Below are positions 3,935 through 10,644 of a stretch of 20,509 bases of DNA, in pieces. How positions within the stretch are numbered: the stretch's first letter is position 1; every line of letters starts with the position of its first letter. Under the pieces are notes generated by a model. The model did no database searches and was not told where the DNA came from. It saw only the letters and a program-made list of their open reading frames with translations. Source of the DNA: a virus; IMG/VR virus record IMGVR_UViG_3300025324_000038, positions 1-20,509 of that record, one strand, 5' to 3'. A program made the position numbers and the translations under genes.

Positions 3935-3951
3935 GTTAATGGACAACGATA

Positions 3952-4341
3952 ATGGCTGAAACAGACGATAAGTCGTTAGAACAGCTCTATACATTGGAAG
4001 TGGCAGCGGAGCTCATCCCCTTTCCTTCGTACGCAGCACTAGTTCTGTGGCTTGGACGACATAAGAGTGAGTTTCCTGGACGTTACCGATTTACACATAA
4101 GCCAGGACAACGACTAGGAAGCGTGCCTCAGCGCATGTTAACGCATAGTGAGTGTGTGCGCATTCGAAAAATGACTGTGGTCGAGTTGGATCTTAGTTAC
4201 AGGGGTCCGCGTCCAGGTGTGCAGCGGACAGGTAATCGTTACGAGTTCCACCGCGAATCTAGCCCCTATCGTGATAGACAGAAGACTACTGCCGCAGGAC
4301 CGCTAGCAAGCATAATGCGACGTGCGATGGTGACAAGGTGA
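3952..4341 (+). CDS. Putative helix-turn-helix DNA-binding protein, first gene of late operon (129 aa)
   Basis: ATG at 3952 is the only start after an upstream in-frame stop; it lacks an SD and is probably coupled to leader ORFs. Residues 10-45 (YTLEVAAELIPFPSYAALVLWL...) read as a 'tool-box' HTH of the kind that begins excisionase/MerR-like and some terminase-associated proteins. A basic segment with RMLTHSECVRIRKM (62-75) and a Gly/Arg-rich basic tail follow. It ends with GTGA overlap onto the next gene. It could be a packaging-site recognition protein or a regulator of the palindromes upstream. Both are inference from the HTH-like pattern and position. Confidence 0.65.
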   Translation: MAETDDKSLEQLYTLEVAAELIPFPSYAALVLWLGRHKSEFPGRYRFTHKPGQRLGSVPQRMLTHSECVRIRKMTVVELDLSYRGPRPGVQRTGNRYEFHRESSPYRDRQKTTAAGPLASIMRRAMVTR

Positions 4342-4877
4342 ATCCTGGACCAGTACCCAAAAGGCGAACGCGCGCTTTCGACGTTCGTGCAATTCGTAAT
4401 GCCGTTATCGAAAATGCAGTTGTTCCACCTGAACTCCTCCAGAAAGCATTCAAAACTCTAGACAAGCACATTAATGCTAAGAAGACTCTCTACTTTACAC
4501 ACCAAGGTAAAGTTGAAGAAACCGTTGACGTGGAAGATCATGAGACGCAACAACGCGCTATTGATAAAGTGTTTCGTATTGCAGACATATACAGTCATGA
4601 GCGTGATAGTGTTTCGAAGAATGCGGTAAGCGCAATTCGAATGACTATAGATCCCAAGACTGGCGTCATGTCATTAATTATCGGGGGCGAGGTTGACGAA
4701 GACCTCGACAGTGCGGGCAATCCTGAAGTTATTGACATTGACGCCAGTGTTTCTACTCCTGCTTTGGAAGCGCACATTCCAGAGTCCGATCCAGAGCCAG
4801 AAGTGGAAACAGTGAAAGTACATCGAATTAAAGGGCTTCCTGCTGACGTATATCGTACGCTTTACGAAGATCCATAA
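4338..4877 (+). CDS. Putative terminase small subunit (179 aa)
   Basis: The GTG start at 4338 overlaps the previous TGA (GTGA). A basic N-terminus (PKRRTR) precedes a helical region with 'NAKKTLYFTHQGKVEETVDVEDHETQQRAIDKVF' character (residues 47-82). That helix / FT.qGkv / ....He.q..AidKv pattern recurs in small-terminase-like proteins next to podoviral TerL genes. The C-terminal third (120-165) is very acidic (DEDLDSAGNPE, ESDPEPEVE), as in other TerS tails. The position two genes before TerL supports the role: recognition of concatemeric phage DNA and recruitment of TerL to the portal. Assignment rests on context and pattern, not a diagnostic motif. Confidence 0.55.
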   Translation: MNPGPVPKRRTRAFDVRAIRNAVIENAVVPPELLQKAFKTLDKHINAKKTLYFTHQGKVEETVDVEDHETQQRAIDKVFRIADIYSHERDSVSKNAVSAIRMTIDPKTGVMSLIIGGEVDEDLDSAGNPEVIDIDASVSTPALEAHIPESDPEPEVETVKVHRIKGLPADVYRTLYEDP

Positions 4878-5113
4878 TGGACATTCTACACAGCATCATA
4901 GCGCAAGCTGTTGCGAAGCGTGCAATGCTTCTAGAGGAATGGTTACAACTGCACGCTGCTCATGACGTTAAAATGATTATCCACAGTCATGATAATCTCA
5001 CACTGACAGGAAAGTGCGAATGCGGTTCGCAGTGCGAAGTTACGGTAGTCATTTCGACTATCAACAACATTACTGTCCAAAGAGCTATTAATGGGGCGGG
5101 TTTACGCCACTAG
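4877..5113 (+). CDS. Hypothetical 78-residue protein with CxCxxxC motif
   Basis: ATG at 4877 overlaps the previous TAA (TAATG). The N-terminal helix (ILHSIIAQAVAKRAMLLEEWLQLHAAH, 3-29) is followed by beta-type sequence with CECGSQC (47-53) and a Val/Ile-rich strand region (VTVVISTINNITVQ). Possible zinc site, but only three Cys plus nearby His. No family recognised. It is coupled on both sides (TAATG, TAGTG) in the packaging gene set. Confidence 0.7.
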   Translation: MDILHSIIAQAVAKRAMLLEEWLQLHAAHDVKMIIHSHDNLTLTGKCECGSQCEVTVVISTINNITVQRAINGAGLRH

Positions 5114-5373
5114 TGTGGTTCGATTGGTCTGTGACGCTAGGATCTTTGGTGAACGTTCTAGCAATTCTTAGCTTCCTGTTTACTGCACATCGTCATTATA
5201 AATCCTATATTGAGAAGATGGCAGCTATGGAAGAAAAGGTTTCCAGAATGCACAAGACATTAATGGGTGGTAACGGAAACATCGAAGACACATTAGTATG
5301 GCGTATATCGAAAATCGAAAATGAATTAAATAGTTTGGATTGTAGACGAATAGGACGCGATCGCGATGGCTGA
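5113..5373 (+). CDS. Small membrane protein with coiled-coil tail (86 aa)
   Basis: The GTG start at 5113 overlaps the upstream stop (TAGTG). One hydrophobic segment (about residues 7-25, VTLGSLVNVLAILSFLFTA) is followed by a heptad-like charged helix (YIEKMAAMEEKVSRMHKTL, 32-50) and a second helix (RISKIENEL). Single-pass membrane proteins with a coiled-coil tail include XhlA-type hemolysin/holin accessories and some inner-membrane spanins. A lysis-related role is possible, but the position next to TerL is also consistent with a packaging-associated factor. The 3' end overlaps TerL by 8 bp. Confidence 0.7.
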   Translation: MWFDWSVTLGSLVNVLAILSFLFTAHRHYKSYIEKMAAMEEKVSRMHKTLMGGNGNIEDTLVWRISKIENELNSLDCRRIGRDRDG

Positions 5374-6709
5374 GACAATTGACGTCTTTAGATTGCGAAG
5401 TTATCAAAGGCCGATGCGGGAAGCGCGTGCCAAGGGCTGTCGTCGGTTTATCAAATTATGGCACCGACGCTGTGGTAAGGACGCGGACTTCATGGCTTTT
5501 GTAATGGAAGAGTCAATGAAGCGCATCGGCACTTATTTTCATATCTTTCCAGCATTAAATCAAGGTCGTCGTGACGTATGGAACAACACAGTCCATTTCC
5601 GGTACGATGGTAAGGAACGCGCACTCAAGTTAATTGATATGTTCCCCGAGCAGGTAATTAAGCGTAAACTCGATGATGAGATGTTAGTTGAATTTAAATG
5701 GGGAAGCGTTTATCAGATAATGGGCGCCGACAGTCGAGAAGCTGTGGATCGCCTGCGTGGACCTAACCCTATCGGAGTGGGATTCTCCGAGTGGGGTCAT
5801 ATGCGTGAGGACGCATGGCTAACGCTAATCCCCGTGCTCGCTGAGAATGGTGGGTGGGCAGCGTTCCTTTATACACCCAATGGAATGAATCACGGCTATA
5901 CTCTATACCAAAATGCGCTCGCGGATCCGGAGAATTGGTGGGTTAGTAAACTCACAGTAGATGATACTTGTAGAGACGCGACCGGAGAAGATGGTTCCCA
6001 ATTAGTCACACTAGAGGAGATTAACGCACTCCGTAAGAACGGCGTACGTGAGGAATGGATTCGTCAAGAGTTCTATGTAGACTTCACTGGATTCGAACAT
6101 GGGACGATCTACGGCGATTGTATTGCGCGCGCCCGAGAAGAGTCGCGGATCGGTTCTATTCCCTATCTAGTGAACCATCCAGTAGGCGTACTATTCGACT
6201 TAGGCCATAGCGATGCAATCGCAATGTGGTTCTATCAAATCTACAATGGCGCGATTCGATTCATTGATTATCACGAGGAATGGCAAAAGGACATTAGATG
6301 GGCCGCGCGTTTCCTACGTGAGAACAGACAGTACATGTATGGCCGACTAGTCCTACCGTGGGATGGGCGCGATGCCGAGATTTACCTATCGTCAATCGGA
6401 TTTCGTAATGTCCATGTAGCAGACCGACCTGTTAGTCTACAAGCTGAGATTGAACGTGTTCGTCGTTACTTTCCCCAATTCTATTTTGACGCGCAAAAAT
6501 GTAGTGTAGGTCTAGATCATCTTTTGAAATATCATAGAAATTGGGATGAAGAAGCAAAAGTGTTTACAAAGCAACCTGTTCATGATCAGCATAGTCACGG
6601 AGCGGATAGTCTGCGTACTGGCGTAGCAGGTGGTTTTGAGCCACTGTTCTTCCCAAATGCTCAGTTAGCATCTGTGAAAGTGGTGACTGACTTTGAACCA
6701 TTACGATAG
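5366..6709 (+). CDS. terL: Terminase large subunit (ATPase/nuclease), 447 aa
   Basis: The packaging motor protein, which pumps phage DNA through the portal and cuts it. The N-terminal ATPase has a Walker A variant HRRCGKD (33-39), a Walker B-like strand IGVGFSEW (136-143, with SE in place of the usual DE) and the coupling motif YTPNG (169-173). The C-terminal RNase H-like nuclease has FDLGHSD (277-283), LPWDGRDAEIY (330-340) and HSHGADSLR (409-417), which supply the acidic metal-binding residues. Length is typical for short T7/podovirus-type TerL (about 430-600). It starts within the previous gene (8-bp overlap) and ends 17 bp inside the next. No break or missing motif; high confidence. Confidence 0.96.
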   Translation: MAETIDVFRLRSYQRPMREARAKGCRRFIKLWHRRCGKDADFMAFVMEESMKRIGTYFHIFPALNQGRRDVWNNTVHFRYDGKERALKLIDMFPEQVIKRKLDDEMLVEFKWGSVYQIMGADSREAVDRLRGPNPIGVGFSEWGHMREDAWLTLIPVLAENGGWAAFLYTPNGMNHGYTLYQNALADPENWWVSKLTVDDTCRDATGEDGSQLVTLEEINALRKNGVREEWIRQEFYVDFTGFEHGTIYGDCIARAREESRIGSIPYLVNHPVGVLFDLGHSDAIAMWFYQIYNGAIRFIDYHEEWQKDIRWAARFLRENRQYMYGRLVLPWDGRDAEIYLSSIGFRNVHVADRPVSLQAEIERVRRYFPQFYFDAQKCSVGLDHLLKYHRNWDEEAKVFTKQPVHDQHSHGADSLRTGVAGGFEPLFFPNAQLASVKVVTDFEPLR

Positions 6710-6932
6710 AAGTTGGGCGCGCACGGAGTGGTTCGAACAAAAGCGATGGTTTGGTGGTAGTCCTCCAAAGCCTGAACCTGCACAACCACGTCCAACTGTG
6801 AGTAGTCCAGAGGCGCAGCGTGCAGTACAGGAAGCGGCTGAGAGGCGTGCGCGCGGACGGGGTTATCGTGCTACAGTATTAGGAAGTATGGCAAGTGGTG
6901 GGAGTCAGCGTCAACCCACCTTTGGGGCTTAG
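6693..6932 (+). CDS. Small podoviral protein with C-terminal 'RGRGYRATVLG' motif (79 aa)
   Basis: A TTG start at 6693, inside the end of terL, is the only upstream start; the next ATG is near the C-terminus. The order is an aromatic N-terminus (WARTEWFEQKRWFGG), a Pro-rich linker (23-35), an Ala/Arg helix (39-54), then RGRGYRATVLGSMASGG. A short protein downstream of terminase with an 'RGRasTiLtG'-type tail is common in podoviruses and is usually called a minor virion or T7 gp7-like protein. I recognise the pattern; the function is not established. The weak start makes the N-terminus uncertain. Confidence 0.7.
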   Translation: MNHYDRSWARTEWFEQKRWFGGSPPKPEPAQPRPTVSSPEAQRAVQEAAERRARGRGYRATVLGSMASGGSQRQPTFGA

Positions 6933-6934
6933 CA

Positions 6935-7126
6935 ATGACAAAGAAGCGTGCTATGACAGCAGCACAAGAGGCTGTATTTGGAACGCCCTCTACCAAGAAA
7001 TACATAGCTCCATTGTCTACCAAGGCAAAGCTTAATAAATTTATGGATGAGTATAGCCTATCGTTGTTAGAAGCGCGCAGGCGTTCTGATGATTTATTCC
7101 GTCCATATAGTGAGATGAGCAATTAA
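6935..7126 (+). CDS. Hypothetical 63-residue basic protein
   Basis: ATG at 6935 lies 2 bp after the previous stop, without a strong SD; the TAA overlaps the portal ATG (TAATG). Lys/Arg-rich N-terminus (MTKKRAMTAAQEAVFG), Thr/Lys-rich middle, and a charged helix (LLEARRRSDDLF). No domain recognised. Placement between terminase and portal and coupling to portal suggest a small morphogenesis protein. Confidence 0.65.
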   Translation: MTKKRAMTAAQEAVFGTPSTKKYIAPLSTKAKLNKFMDEYSLSLLEARRRSDDLFRPYSEMSN

Positions 7127-8799
7127 TGCCTGTTAATGGTCGCGAAGTCATTAGCCGCTTCGATAAGTTAAATAACGAAGCGGGTAACCACAAAGAGCGT
7201 TGGGAGCGTATGGCACCCTATATTGCGCCATCGCGAGTGGGCATTACTACTAAGAACGCACCAGGCGTATCTCAGGTGCGCCATGTATATGATAGTACCA
7301 CGATGATGGCCGCTGAGTTAATGGCTATGTTCATCGCTGGCCATATTATTAATCCTAGCCAACGATGGTTCAATTTTACAACTGAGGATCAGGTTCCTCC
7401 TGAGATCGCTGATCCAATTAACGAATGGAACGAAGAGTGTCGTGACATTACACTAAAGCGTTTGAGCAAATCATTATTCTATGCTGAAGGTCCAGAATCA
7501 ATTATTGACTATGCTGGCTTTGGAACTGGTTTTCTTCTGTGTGAAGAGAATCCACAACCATCCAACCAGACACTACGTGGCTTTCGTGGATTCCATTTCA
7601 CTGCTGAAAAGACTGGACGATTTCTAATAGCCGAAGGCCCAGATGGATTAGTTGATACTGCATTTAACGAATTCGAGTTAAGTGCGCGTGTGATGGTAGA
7701 TCGTTGGGGCCGTGACAACGTATCAGAGGCAGTAAAGAAAGCGATCGACGAAGGTCATCAAGATCGAGCATTTCGAATTGTTCATGGAATCTATCCACGC
7801 CCGAAGGCAGAGCGAAGCTATGGTGCAAAGGGAATGCCTTGGGTGTCTTGTTGGGTAGAATACGAATCTAAGAATGTGTGCCATGAAAGTGGCTACAGAG
7901 TGTTCCCTGCTGCTGTGCCACGCTATCATCGTACACCAGGAGAAGTGTTCGGACGCGGTCGTGGAGATTTAGCATTCCCAGACACGTGGACACTTAACAA
8001 TGCTAAACGTCTTGGATTCGAAGATTGGGCATTAAAGATTCGCCCACCGATTCTACACGCGAGTGATAGCGTGATTGGTACATTGAATCTAACACCTGCG
8101 GGCACTATGCAGGTTAATACGCATGGGCGCCCGGTTAAAGACGTGCTAGCGCCATTTATGACAGGCTCGAGTCCAGAAGTTTCACAGATTAAAGAGGAAG
8201 AGTTGCGGGCGAGCATTCGTCAAATCTTCTACATTGATCACATTATTAAGTTGTTAGAGACGGAAAAGAGTGAAATGACCGCGTACGAATTTGCCAAGAA
8301 GATCGAGTTATTGTTCCGTCTAATGGGTCCCGTGTATGGACGACATGAGTTAGAGTACCTACACAAGATTGTAGATATAATGTGGGATCTCCAATTCTAT
8401 GCGAATGCGTTCCCACCGCCGCCTCCTGAGATATTCCAAACTTCTGGTAACATCTCGATCGAATTCCAGAATCCGATTGCGCGCGCACAGCGTTCGGGTG
8501 ATGCTGAAGCATTAATGCTAGTAATGAATGATAGTGCTCCGCTAATCCAAGTGTTCGGTCCAAGTGTAATGGATCGCCTTGATCCTGAATTAGCATTTGA
8601 AGGTTTGCTTAATACTCGTGGAGTGCCTGCACGTTGGCAGCGTTCTGACGAACAGATTAGTCGTCTACGCGCAGCGCGTGCAGAGCAGAATGCTAAGGAA
8701 GTACAATTAGCAGATATGGAGCAAATGGCTAGTGCAGCGGGCGCTGCCGCTCCAATGATGAAGGTGCTCCAATCCCAGAATGGGGTTAAGAGTGCTTAA
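7126..8799 (+). CDS. Head-to-tail connector / portal protein (T7 gp8 type), 557 aa
   Basis: Forms the dodecameric ring at the capsid vertex through which DNA enters and to which the short tail attaches. The N-terminus (RFDKLNNEAGNHKERWERMAPYIAPS) and the segment VYDSTTMMAAELMAMFIAGHIINPSQRWF (about 54-82) match the family 'Bacteriophage head to tail connecting protein'. The later region with PRYHRTPGEVFGRGRGDLAFPDTWTLN (about 265-291) and the helical EMTAYEFAKKIELLFRLMGPVYGRHELEYL also fit. The C-terminal 80 residues are helical and Ala/Gln-rich, like the portal barrel. Length is normal (about 500-560). It overlaps the Bbp19-like gene by 20 bp. Confidence 0.95.
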   Translation: MPVNGREVISRFDKLNNEAGNHKERWERMAPYIAPSRVGITTKNAPGVSQVRHVYDSTTMMAAELMAMFIAGHIINPSQRWFNFTTEDQVPPEIADPINEWNEECRDITLKRLSKSLFYAEGPESIIDYAGFGTGFLLCEENPQPSNQTLRGFRGFHFTAEKTGRFLIAEGPDGLVDTAFNEFELSARVMVDRWGRDNVSEAVKKAIDEGHQDRAFRIVHGIYPRPKAERSYGAKGMPWVSCWVEYESKNVCHESGYRVFPAAVPRYHRTPGEVFGRGRGDLAFPDTWTLNNAKRLGFEDWALKIRPPILHASDSVIGTLNLTPAGTMQVNTHGRPVKDVLAPFMTGSSPEVSQIKEEELRASIRQIFYIDHIIKLLETEKSEMTAYEFAKKIELLFRLMGPVYGRHELEYLHKIVDIMWDLQFYANAFPPPPPEIFQTSGNISIEFQNPIARAQRSGDAEALMLVMNDSAPLIQVFGPSVMDRLDPELAFEGLLNTRGVPARWQRSDEQISRLRAARAEQNAKEVQLADMEQMASAAGAAAPMMKVLQSQNGVKSA

Positions 8800-9076
8800 G
8801 AGCATTGCAGAGTGGATGGGTTATAAATGGCGGCGTAGCGATCAAGCCATGCTTCAACACTATCGAGCATGTTTCGCATCACAGAGTGGGCGTGTAGTGC
8901 TCCAACACCTAATGGATAATGTATACTGTGTCGTGGACCAGAGTGCTGATCCCATGCGCGCACTCGTGCATAACGCGCGCCGTTCAGTAGTTCATGAGAT
9001 TCTCATGAATATTGATATGGCGGAAAATCCTCAAAAACACCTAGCACCAGTGGAGACATCCAATGGCGTGGTTTGA
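8780..9076 (+). CDS. Bbp19-like phage protein (98 aa)
   Basis: ATG at 8780 lies inside the portal gene end; a weak AAGGTG is upstream, and the ATG at 8816 is an alternative start. The conserved core reads FASQSGRVVLQHL (33-45) ... RRSVVHEIL (67-75). This FaS..Gr.VL..L...C......p......GRRSv...Il pattern is typical of the Bbp19 family of Bordetella phage BPP-1 and many podoviruses. It sits between portal and scaffold, as in those phages. A structural or assembly role is likely, but the exact function is unknown. It overlaps the scaffold gene by 14 bp. Confidence 0.8.
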   Translation: MGLRVLKSIAEWMGYKWRRSDQAMLQHYRACFASQSGRVVLQHLMDNVYCVVDQSADPMRALVHNARRSVVHEILMNIDMAENPQKHLAPVETSNGVV

Positions 9077-9893
9077 CGAACTTCCTGAAACTATTACGTA
9101 TGACAATAACGGAGCGCCTGCGCCTCTCCGTGACCATCCATTCGTCAAGGAATCTCCCGATCTTGGACATTTCGTAAATAAGGCATTCCAGTCACACAGC
9201 GAAGTGGGTCGACGTATCCCACTTCGTATAACCAACGATGCTGAGAAGGAACAATGGCGTAAGGAGCACCTTCCGAAGTTGTGGGATAGTGGAGTTATTC
9301 CACGGCCACCGTCGGATCCCAAAGAGTACGGAATTGCAAAGCCTGAGAAATTTCCTGAAGGATTAAATTGGAACGAAGAGCGTGCCGGCAAGCTAGCTAC
9401 TACGCTTCATAAATATGGCGTGCCGAAAGAGGCTGCCGCTGAACTAATGCAGCTACACGAGGAAGCGGTCGTAGAGAGTCAAGAGTATTTCAAGACAAAT
9501 TATGATGACGCGATAGCGGCACTAAAGCGTGAGCATGGTGATAAGTATGATGAGCGCTACGAAGATGCATCTCGCCTTGTCAAGTCAATTTTCAAACCCG
9601 AGGAGCTTACACTTCTCGAGCAAACTGGTTTAGCTAATCATCCTGCATTCCTGTCACTACTTATGAAACTCGCTCCGTTGGCGAAGCAGGATTCTTCCGT
9701 GATTCCAGGAGCGAATAGAGGAGGTACTGGTAAAATGACTCCCGAGCAACTTCAGTCCGAGATCGCAGATATCATGTCTAATCCACAGAATCCACGGCAT
9801 AAGCTGTACATGCTTGGCGACAAAGCTACCATGGATTACATTGACGGGTTGTATCGTAGTGTGTATGGTGATGGAAAGGTTATTATTAGTTAG
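9063..9893 (+). CDS. Scaffolding protein (276 aa)
   Basis: ATG at 9063 follows a GGAG. The protein is hydrophilic and highly charged, with a Trp/Pro-rich N-terminus and IPRPPSDPKEYGIAKPEKFPEGLNW (79-103). A long helical section (107-200) rich in Glu/Lys/Ala follows, then a short C-terminal region that contains MTPEQLQSEIADIMSNPQNP, a motif frequent in phage scaffolds ('..a..ei..i..dp...y'). Position directly upstream of the capsid block fits the role: it guides procapsid assembly and leaves or is degraded before DNA packaging. No protease domain is seen. Confidence 0.85.
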   Translation: MAWFDELPETITYDNNGAPAPLRDHPFVKESPDLGHFVNKAFQSHSEVGRRIPLRITNDAEKEQWRKEHLPKLWDSGVIPRPPSDPKEYGIAKPEKFPEGLNWNEERAGKLATTLHKYGVPKEAAAELMQLHEEAVVESQEYFKTNYDDAIAALKREHGDKYDERYEDASRLVKSIFKPEELTLLEQTGLANHPAFLSLLMKLAPLAKQDSSVIPGANRGGTGKMTPEQLQSEIADIMSNPQNPRHKLYMLGDKATMDYIDGLYRSVYGDGKVIIS

Positions 9894-9905
9894 TGGGATG
9901 ATGTC

Positions 9906-10028
9906 ATGCCATTAACTAAAAAGGGCAAAACCGTGTTACAGGCCATGCAGAAGACGTATGGCACAAAGAAGGGAAAGAGTGTGCTATACGCAATGATAAA
10001 CTCGGGTAAATTAAAAGGAGCACACTAA
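9906..10028 (+). CDS. 40-residue basic protein ('KKGKSVLYA.IN.GKLKG')
   Basis: ATG at 9906, 13 bp after the scaffold stop; TAA shared with the next ATG (TAATG). Very Lys-rich: PLTKKGKTVLQAM, YGTKKGKSVLYAMINSGKLKGAH. The 'tkKGkkvl..m...YG.kKGksVfya.in.gkikG' pattern is a well-known tiny phage protein found near capsid genes. Its function is not established; a nucleic-acid or capsid-associated role is plausible from its charge. The SD of the next gene (AAAGGAG) lies within its last codons. Confidence 0.85.
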   Translation: MPLTKKGKTVLQAMQKTYGTKKGKSVLYAMINSGKLKGAH

Positions 10029-10204
10029 TGGCCGTTGGAAATCCGCGCGCGGCGAAAGCTAATGGGGTGGATGTGGACCATCCCACAATCCGTAAGTATA
10101 CTGAGAATCTTGCAAAGAAGGGAGTGAGTAAAGAGGAAGCGCAAAAGATTATTGGAATGCCGGGTGAGGTGATTGATCGGATTTATCGAGAAGTAAAGAA
10201 ATGA
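10028..10204 (+). CDS. 58-residue protein with HTH-like C-terminus
   Basis: ATG at 10028 overlaps the previous TAA and follows AAAGGAG; the TGA overlaps the next ATG (ATGA). Residues 19-52 (PTIRKYTENLAKKGVSKEEAQKIIGMPGEVIDRIYRE) read as helix - 'GVSKEEAQKIIGMP' - helix, the spacing of a sigma-4/HTH-type helix-turn-helix, as in small phage regulators. DNA binding is inferred only from this pattern; as part of the late operon it could also be a minor head protein. Confidence 0.75.
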   Translation: MAVGNPRAAKANGVDVDHPTIRKYTENLAKKGVSKEEAQKIIGMPGEVIDRIYREVKK

Positions 10205-10506
10205 AATGGCTTATTCCGTTGGTGCTAATTGGTACTACTGGATGTATGACATTTGGGATGGATGCGGAGCAATTGGCTGCTATGTCAAAGATTAAAGATG
10301 CGGCATGCACCAAAATAGTTGGATTGTACATGGGCGGGACCGTTACCATTATAACCGTTAGTGTAGATAAGGGAATTCCACCATACGGGGGCGCGGTCGT
10401 TATTAAGCCAGATTGTGAAACGATTATTAATGCAGAGCAAAAACCAGCGGAACCATTACGTCGTAGACTGCAACCATCATACGAACGATACGAACCAGGC
10501 CAGTGA
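10201..10506 (+). CDS. Predicted lipoprotein (101 aa)
   Basis: ATG at 10201 overlaps the upstream stop (ATGA). It starts with a short signal peptide, K2, hydrophobic 3-11 (WLIPLVLIG), and a lipobox-like TTGC with Cys15 as the likely lipidated residue. Two more Cys (36, 72) could form a disulphide. The mature part is about 87 residues with beta-type sequence (GGTVTIITVSV, GGAVVIKP) and a basic, proline-containing tail. Expected to be exported and anchored in the membrane of a Gram-negative host. Possible roles are outer-membrane spanin or superinfection exclusion; it lies away from any recognised lysis gene, so neither is favoured. Confidence 0.75.
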   Translation: MKWLIPLVLIGTTGCMTFGMDAEQLAAMSKIKDAACTKIVGLYMGGTVTIITVSVDKGIPPYGGAVVIKPDCETIINAEQKPAEPLRRRLQPSYERYEPGQ

Positions 10507-10511
10507 TCATA

Positions 10512-10622
10512 GTGCCGGCTATGACTGGTAATGGTGATCCGGACGCGTACACGCGCGTTAAACGTGAGGCGAGGTCCGCGTTGGGCGGTATCCTCACCGT
10601 TAGTCTTGCTTTCCACTTTTAG
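10512..10622 (+). CDS. Possible 36-residue ORF before the capsid gene
   Basis: GTG at 10512 (or ATG at 10521) opens a short frame ending in TAG at 10620-10622. The product has a charged helix (YTRVKREARSALGG) and a hydrophobic end (ILTVSLAFHF). No clear SD, and the stop falls inside the capsid-leader hairpin. It could be a chance frame in the 138-bp capsid leader. Confidence 0.25.
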   Translation: MPAMTGNGDPDAYTRVKREARSALGGILTVSLAFHF

Positions 10623-10629
10623 ACTAACG
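10598..10629 (+). promoter_or_regulatory. Hairpin directly upstream of the capsid gene SD
   Basis: CGTTAGTCT (10598-10606) and AGACTAACG (10621-10629) form a perfect 9-bp stem with a 14-nt loop, ending right at the GAGGAG SD of the capsid gene. No T-run, so not a terminator. Most likely an mRNA 5' stabiliser or RNase processing site raising capsid expression; inferred. Confidence 0.55.
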
Positions 10630-10644
10630 AGGAGTTAATCTAAG

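Larger units (their letters stand above)
2813..3951. other. 1.14-kb noncoding control region (candidate regulatory hub/origin)
   Basis: No frame here has a credible start plus SD and sensible protein; longer frames (3477-3764 plus, 3395-3640 minus) are translations of palindromic repeats. It separates the leftward small-gene cluster from the rightward virion operon. Contents in order: TGACACTGTCA copies at 2829, 2901, 3175 and 3269; an AT-rich block with 9-bp inverted arms (3007-3083) carrying a leftward promoter; nested GC-rich inverted repeats (3210-3246); a DnaA-box-like TCATCCACA (3254-3262, one mismatch to TTATCCACA); a 13-bp palindrome (3425-3437); a hairpin (3463-3487); three TCGGGCAC(T/A)ATGCCCGA copies (3539-3629); two perfect palindromes (3640-3674); a G-rich tract (3706-3720); another palindrome (3765-3780); and a rightward promoter (3856-3885). 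The layout fits a transcription switch and possibly a replication origin. Confidence 0.7.

Noticed and set aside
4977-4985. Perfect DnaA box TTATCCACA
   Set aside because: Single site within a coding gene with no companions; probably chance, unlike the palindrome clusters at 2829-3780.
8246-8596. 116-codon minus-strand frame inside the portal gene
   Set aside because: Lies wholly antisense to a confidently identified portal gene.
10149-10616. 155-codon minus-strand frame opposite the lipoprotein gene
   Set aside because: Antisense shadow; no SD, and the plus-strand genes here are coupled and have recognisable features.
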